DNA from: Pyrrhoderma lamaoense
Taxonomy: Eukaryota > Basidiomycota > Agaricomycetes > Hymenochaetales > Hymenochaetaceae
Length of the DNA: 64,000 bases
Assembly: GCA_002794735.1 (NCBI GenBank)
Contig: NBAZ01000038.1
Location: forward strand, 43,874 to 107,873
Direction: 5' to 3'
Positions within the stretch are counted from its first letter, which is position 1, and each line of letters begins with the position of its first letter. Below the pieces are notes generated by a model. It had not been told where the DNA came from, did not search any database, and saw nothing but the letters and a program-made list of their open reading frames with translations. Below, piece by piece: positions 60,023-64,000 of this stretch. Position numbers and translations under genes: made by a program.

Positions 60023-62543
60023 TCATTGTTCTAAAGACTCATCGGCAAGGTGCTCCTCTACTTCTTCTTCGTAGTATTCGTCCTCGCCAGTAGCCTCTTG
60101 ATACTAAGTAAGGAATGAAGCTCAATCAAAACATGCAGAATATCAGGAATGATAGATTATGAACCTGTTGATATTCCGCACTGTTAACGAAGATTGTGAA
60201 ATATTAGCAAGCCTAGTTCGTATGAACCATTTTCCCGGAAAAACTCACATTAAATCTTGTGTATTACTCTCCGACTCGGTAAACTCCATCTCATCCATCC
60301 CTTCTGCTGTGTACCAGTGCAAGAATGCACCTCGCTTGAACATAGCAGTAAATTGTTGATGAGTCCGCCTGAATACTTCTTGAATAGCCGTTGAATTCGC
60401 AAGGCAAGTTGCAGCCTAGTGATTGAAGCAAGAGATTACTACGTCATTCTGAATCCACTTTAATGAATTTGTAAACCTTCTTTTGTCCTACGGGAGGAAC
60501 AGAGCAAAGTGAAAGTGATATGTTATCCGGTATCCAGCTTGTGAAGTTAAGCATAAGAAAGTCATATCATGGGCTGAGTATTTTCGGGTTACTTACTCCA
60601 CGAACATGTTAGCATTTCTTGTTTGAAGTTGGCCTATGTTGTATTCGGCCTATAAGCACTATAAGTAATCAAGCACAAAAAAATATTATGTTCCTACCTC
60701 CTTGGAGCTAACATCACCGCGGAAAATCACAGTTGCCGTCATGTAACGCCTAATCAAACTATTAAACGCAAGTAATGTTGTACTGAAAATAATCACGAAC
60801 CCAAACCGAGGATCGCAAGCGACCAGCAGATTCTTGCGATCAAATAACCTAGAATCGTTGTTAAGTATAAGTACCAAATATCATGATTTGAGTCGTACGA
60901 TTTAGTAAGATCGTTGACGTTATCGCTTTGAAAAACTTTTGCTTTTGGATCATAGAAAGGGGCATAACTCGGCATAAGGAAGTGAAGCTATTAATGCCAT
61001 GAATTTTAGCCCCAGATCGACAGACGTCTAAACAAGCACTCACACGAGGGAAGGGAACAAGGTTCATTCCCATTTTACGGAAGTCACTAGAAATTTGTTA
61101 GTTCCCGTATTTATGCCTTCGTATTCCAGCGTACCCATTTAGTTGACCTGGGAAGCGTAAGCTCGTACTGACACCACACATAACCTGACCAACAAGCTAT
61201 AAAATATTATTAAAAATAATGATTATCATAACAAAACCATTGTTTTACCGTATTAAGAGAGTCGAAGTCCGGTTCCTTGTTCTTAAGAAGACGAAAGTTT
61301 ATATCGTACCTAGACAAGACTTATCAACCTAGATACATGGCTTGCTGTTAGTTGCTTACAATGCTTCGTTGTCAATGCAAATGCTCAGATCACTGTTGTC
61401 CACTAGTTGATGCATAGACAACATAGCATTATATGGCTCGACTACTGTCTCAGAGACCTAGCAATTGCGTAGAATCAGGTCTTTGAAAAAACGAGCGTAT
61501 GTTACACGCCTACCTTCGGTGAAGGTAGAATAGAGAAGGTAGCGAGCATGCGGTCCGGATATTCCTACAAATGACGATTAAATACATATATTTTTTATTT
61601 TATTTCGGGTATAAACCTACCTCTCTGACTTTTGATAAAAGTAGCGTCCCTAAGCCAGCACCAGTTCCACCCCCAAGAGAGTGAGATATCTGGAAACCTT
61701 GAATAGAATCGCACGCCTCTGTCTGTCTTCGTAAACCATCCTAAGCAGGAGAAGTTGTTAGAAAATTACTTTGTGATTTAGTATAGATAATACCAAAATC
61801 GTGTCGACAAGCTCAGCGCCTATAAAGTGTAGGTAAGAGATAAGCTATACTAATTGATGGAATATATACCCTCTGTATAGTCTTTTCAAAACATTTCATC
61901 AACATTAAGGGATACTACAAAGATGATACCCGAACGCACATCCTTTTGCCCAGTTGTTTCCTGCACCCGCATTTCCGCATACAAAAGTATCAGGTCTGAA
62001 TAGTTTTCCAAGTGATCCAGAGCGTATCTGAAAATGATATTTACACTATGAACAAACTGCAGGAATTGAAGACTATCACATATCCGTACGCGGTTGCAAA
62101 CACCAGGCTCCAGATCTACTTGCATGCTTCTTGGAACATATTTCATTTTAGATCCGGGTGTGTCTACTTCTGTGAAATAGACGTTCAGCTATAAGGAACG
62201 TAAAGATGAGGATTAGCCACTAGTCAAGTATAAGGGTGAAACCTCTAACTTACCCGTTCAAGCTGCAGAGGATCCGATCCCACATAGTTCTTGACACAAT
62301 TCACACGCTCCGACTTTAGCTTTGATCATACTTATAATGGCCATTCAAATAACCTCACCCCTTCAGAGTTAAGACCGTGTTCTGCTAGTAATAGCTTATA
62401 GAACCTTTCTCCAACCTGGTTTCCTGCCTATTTTTTGAGAACTCAGTATGTCGACCCTGAGTATTTCATGAAAAGTGTATGCTGCATCATCATCAACAGC
62501 TACTAACCTGGCCGACTTGAATGTTGACTATTTCTCGTACCAT
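60023..62543 (-). CDS. Divergent beta-tubulin
   Basis: Minus-strand gene cut by many short introns, including a 12-nt exon at 61870-61881. Start [20 protein letters not shown], then [62 protein letters not shown] (GTP-binding T4 loop), [92 protein letters not shown], acidic tail [20 protein letters not shown]. Clearly beta-type, but it differs from the consensus at many usually fixed positions. GQCGNQ is GQAGNQ, and NSDETFCIDNE is [11 protein letters not shown], which removes Glu198 and Phe200. Probably a second, specialised beta-tubulin beside a conventional one. Stop at 60023. Confidence 0.9.
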
Positions 62544-64000
62544 TGTGAAAGCCTTGCAAGATAATGAAGATTGCAATAAAGGTAACGAGATGAAAGCCTA
62601 AGTCAGACGAACCGCGTCTTTTGCACCTGAAGTATCGTCAAATACATCATTTACTAAGCGATCTTTTAACCGGTACTTTTCCCACGAGCCCTAACCAACA
62701 CCTTGACTATCCTAGCTTATAATGTCCTAAAAAATTACGTACTGAGAATGAACGGCTACAGTATGCAAGGAATACTTGTTTTGTCTCACATGTAATACAG
62801 AATACAATCAAATCATAGATAACATTCCTTCCGTTGATTCATGGACTAAAAAATCCAAGCTGACTAACGGATAACTACTACGGGAACATCTGAAGTTTGT
62901 CTATGGACCGATTCCGAAAAATGTATCTGATATCAAATTTTCAAGTATCCTTCAATATGGTGTATTTCCGGATACTGGAAACGGAAGGGTCTCAATGGGG
63001 GAATGTGTTGCAGGGTCTGCCTCACAAAGTGCTATAACGGTTTTGGTGCAGTGCAGGAGGTCGACATGATGGCGATGTCTTGACTTCAAACAAACATTAT
63101 TGACGTTATTCTGTACATCAGAACTACTAAACTGGTGCTCTGAGTATGCAAATACTACCGAAACTTTTAGAGGGGAGAAGGATTCCGGGCTCTTAGATAA
63201 TAAAAACTAGGAGTTATTTTGTTCTTATTTTCCCTCGTTAATGAAACTCAAGCCAGAATAGTCCCAACTTCCTGTAGTGGGAGCTCGGTATGAAGCTCTT
63301 GTCCAAGGGAATGAGCCCGTCTTATATGGATATCTCCAGACATATAATGTATTGATTATTGCCCACAGATATCAACGAAACTAACTCAAGGAGTAGGTAA
63401 CGATACACCTATCGTTGTACACCAAGTTATGAGCTCTACCTCAATCAAAGAGAAACCTGCTTCACCAACTCTTTCTATTCTAAAAAAAACTGTCTGTAAC
63501 ATGCATGTACTCAATAGCAATTCTACTTAATGTACATGGAGTAGAATGTATGCATGACAAATTGAGTACAATAAGAGGTGGTAAAGGTTGTCGAGTGATA
63601 CATAGAATGATCAAACCAGAGAAATATCAGGAGATTAATAGTCCCATCATCAGTAGACGCAACACGCCCAAGGTCCCTACATTCACGGCTGGGATATATG
63701 GAAACCTGACTCCCTTCACAAGCAATGTCCTCCGGATACCAGTAGAATACAAGTTAACAGAACCTAACTCTTGCGAAGTCTGTTTCCTAATGCTTACAAG
63801 CAAGTGCTGGCTCATAATGCTACCATAGCTAGCGTGACCCCACAGGCACATCTATGTAGTATAACTAAAGAGATGATGTTATTCAAATTAATCACTTAGA
63901 AAGAGAACCGAGGAAGAAAATAGAGGTACCCCATGAAGACCCAAACTAGTTGGCTCATCAAACAGAAAGCACCCACACTGTCGATATATATATCAGACTT
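62544..64000. other. Right-end region, no gene recognised
   Basis: Tubulin promoter region followed by about 1.3 kb without recognisable coding sequence. The 107-codon frame at 63505-63828 has no family motif and an overlapping frame on the other strand. Confidence 0.4.

Overview
The window is nuclear DNA of a filamentous basidiomycete, most likely Agaricomycotina. Genes are split by many short introns (about 50-120 nt, GT-AG, often GTAAGT/GTGAGT). It carries a seven-helix membrane protein of a type I know from mushroom-forming fungi, GPI-anchored cell-wall proteins, an LSB1/PIN3-type SH3 protein, and a cytochrome b5-acyl-CoA dehydrogenase fusion. I see no bacterial operons, CRISPR array, rRNA, convincing tRNA or intact transposon.

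Layout, left to right: the 5' part of a Rossmann-fold gene (1-671, -); a GPI-anchored protein (2211-3330, +); a WD40 relic (about 3.9-4.3 kb); a damaged LRR-like gene (copy C, 4.67-6.1 kb, -); duplication block A (about 7.54-12.75 kb, -) with an intact LRR-like gene and a broken zinc-finger gene; a 7TM gene with a glycine-rich tail (13.44-16.19 kb); 4.5 kb of low-complexity intergenic DNA; SDS22 and MAF1 (20.7-24.5 kb, both -); a small multi-exon membrane protein (25.7-26.5 kb); block B (about 26.94-31.04 kb), an inverted copy of A; an NCLX-type cation/calcium exchanger (32.6-35.5 kb, -) sharing a 268-bp promoter with a basic, probably nuclear protein (35.8-37.1 kb, +); a second GPI-anchored paralogue (39.7-40.6 kb); a coiled-coil protein; the SH3 protein; a POT1-like telomere protein (44.1-46.0 kb); the b5-acyl-CoA dehydrogenase (47.8-50.4 kb, -); an ankyrin protein (51.4-54.9 kb, -); RAD10/ERCC1 (56.0-57.3 kb); the small molybdopterin-synthase subunit (57.7-58.1 kb); a CCDC174-like protein (58.1-59.6 kb, -); and a divergent beta-tubulin (60.0-62.5 kb, -).

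Three observations stand out. (1) Two related blocks of about 4-5 kb lie in inverted orientation 14 kb apart, each with the same LRR-like + zinc-finger gene pair, and a third, more diverged partial copy lies beside them. (2) Seven genes, including conserved RAD10 and the dehydrogenase, are each interrupted by the apparent loss of exactly one base in a short homopolymer, six of them C/G runs. Systematic sequence error is the simplest explanation, but the uniform direction deserves a raw-read check. (3) The beta-tubulin has lost the usual residues at the benzimidazole-resistance positions 198 and 200 and at Cys12.

Most other genes are single-copy housekeeping functions (PP1 control, Pol III repression, excision repair, molybdenum cofactor, fatty-acid oxidation, telomeres, microtubules) that do not form a pathway. 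Gene models were built by hand from splice signals and reading-frame phase. Where every exon phase closes I give exon coordinates.
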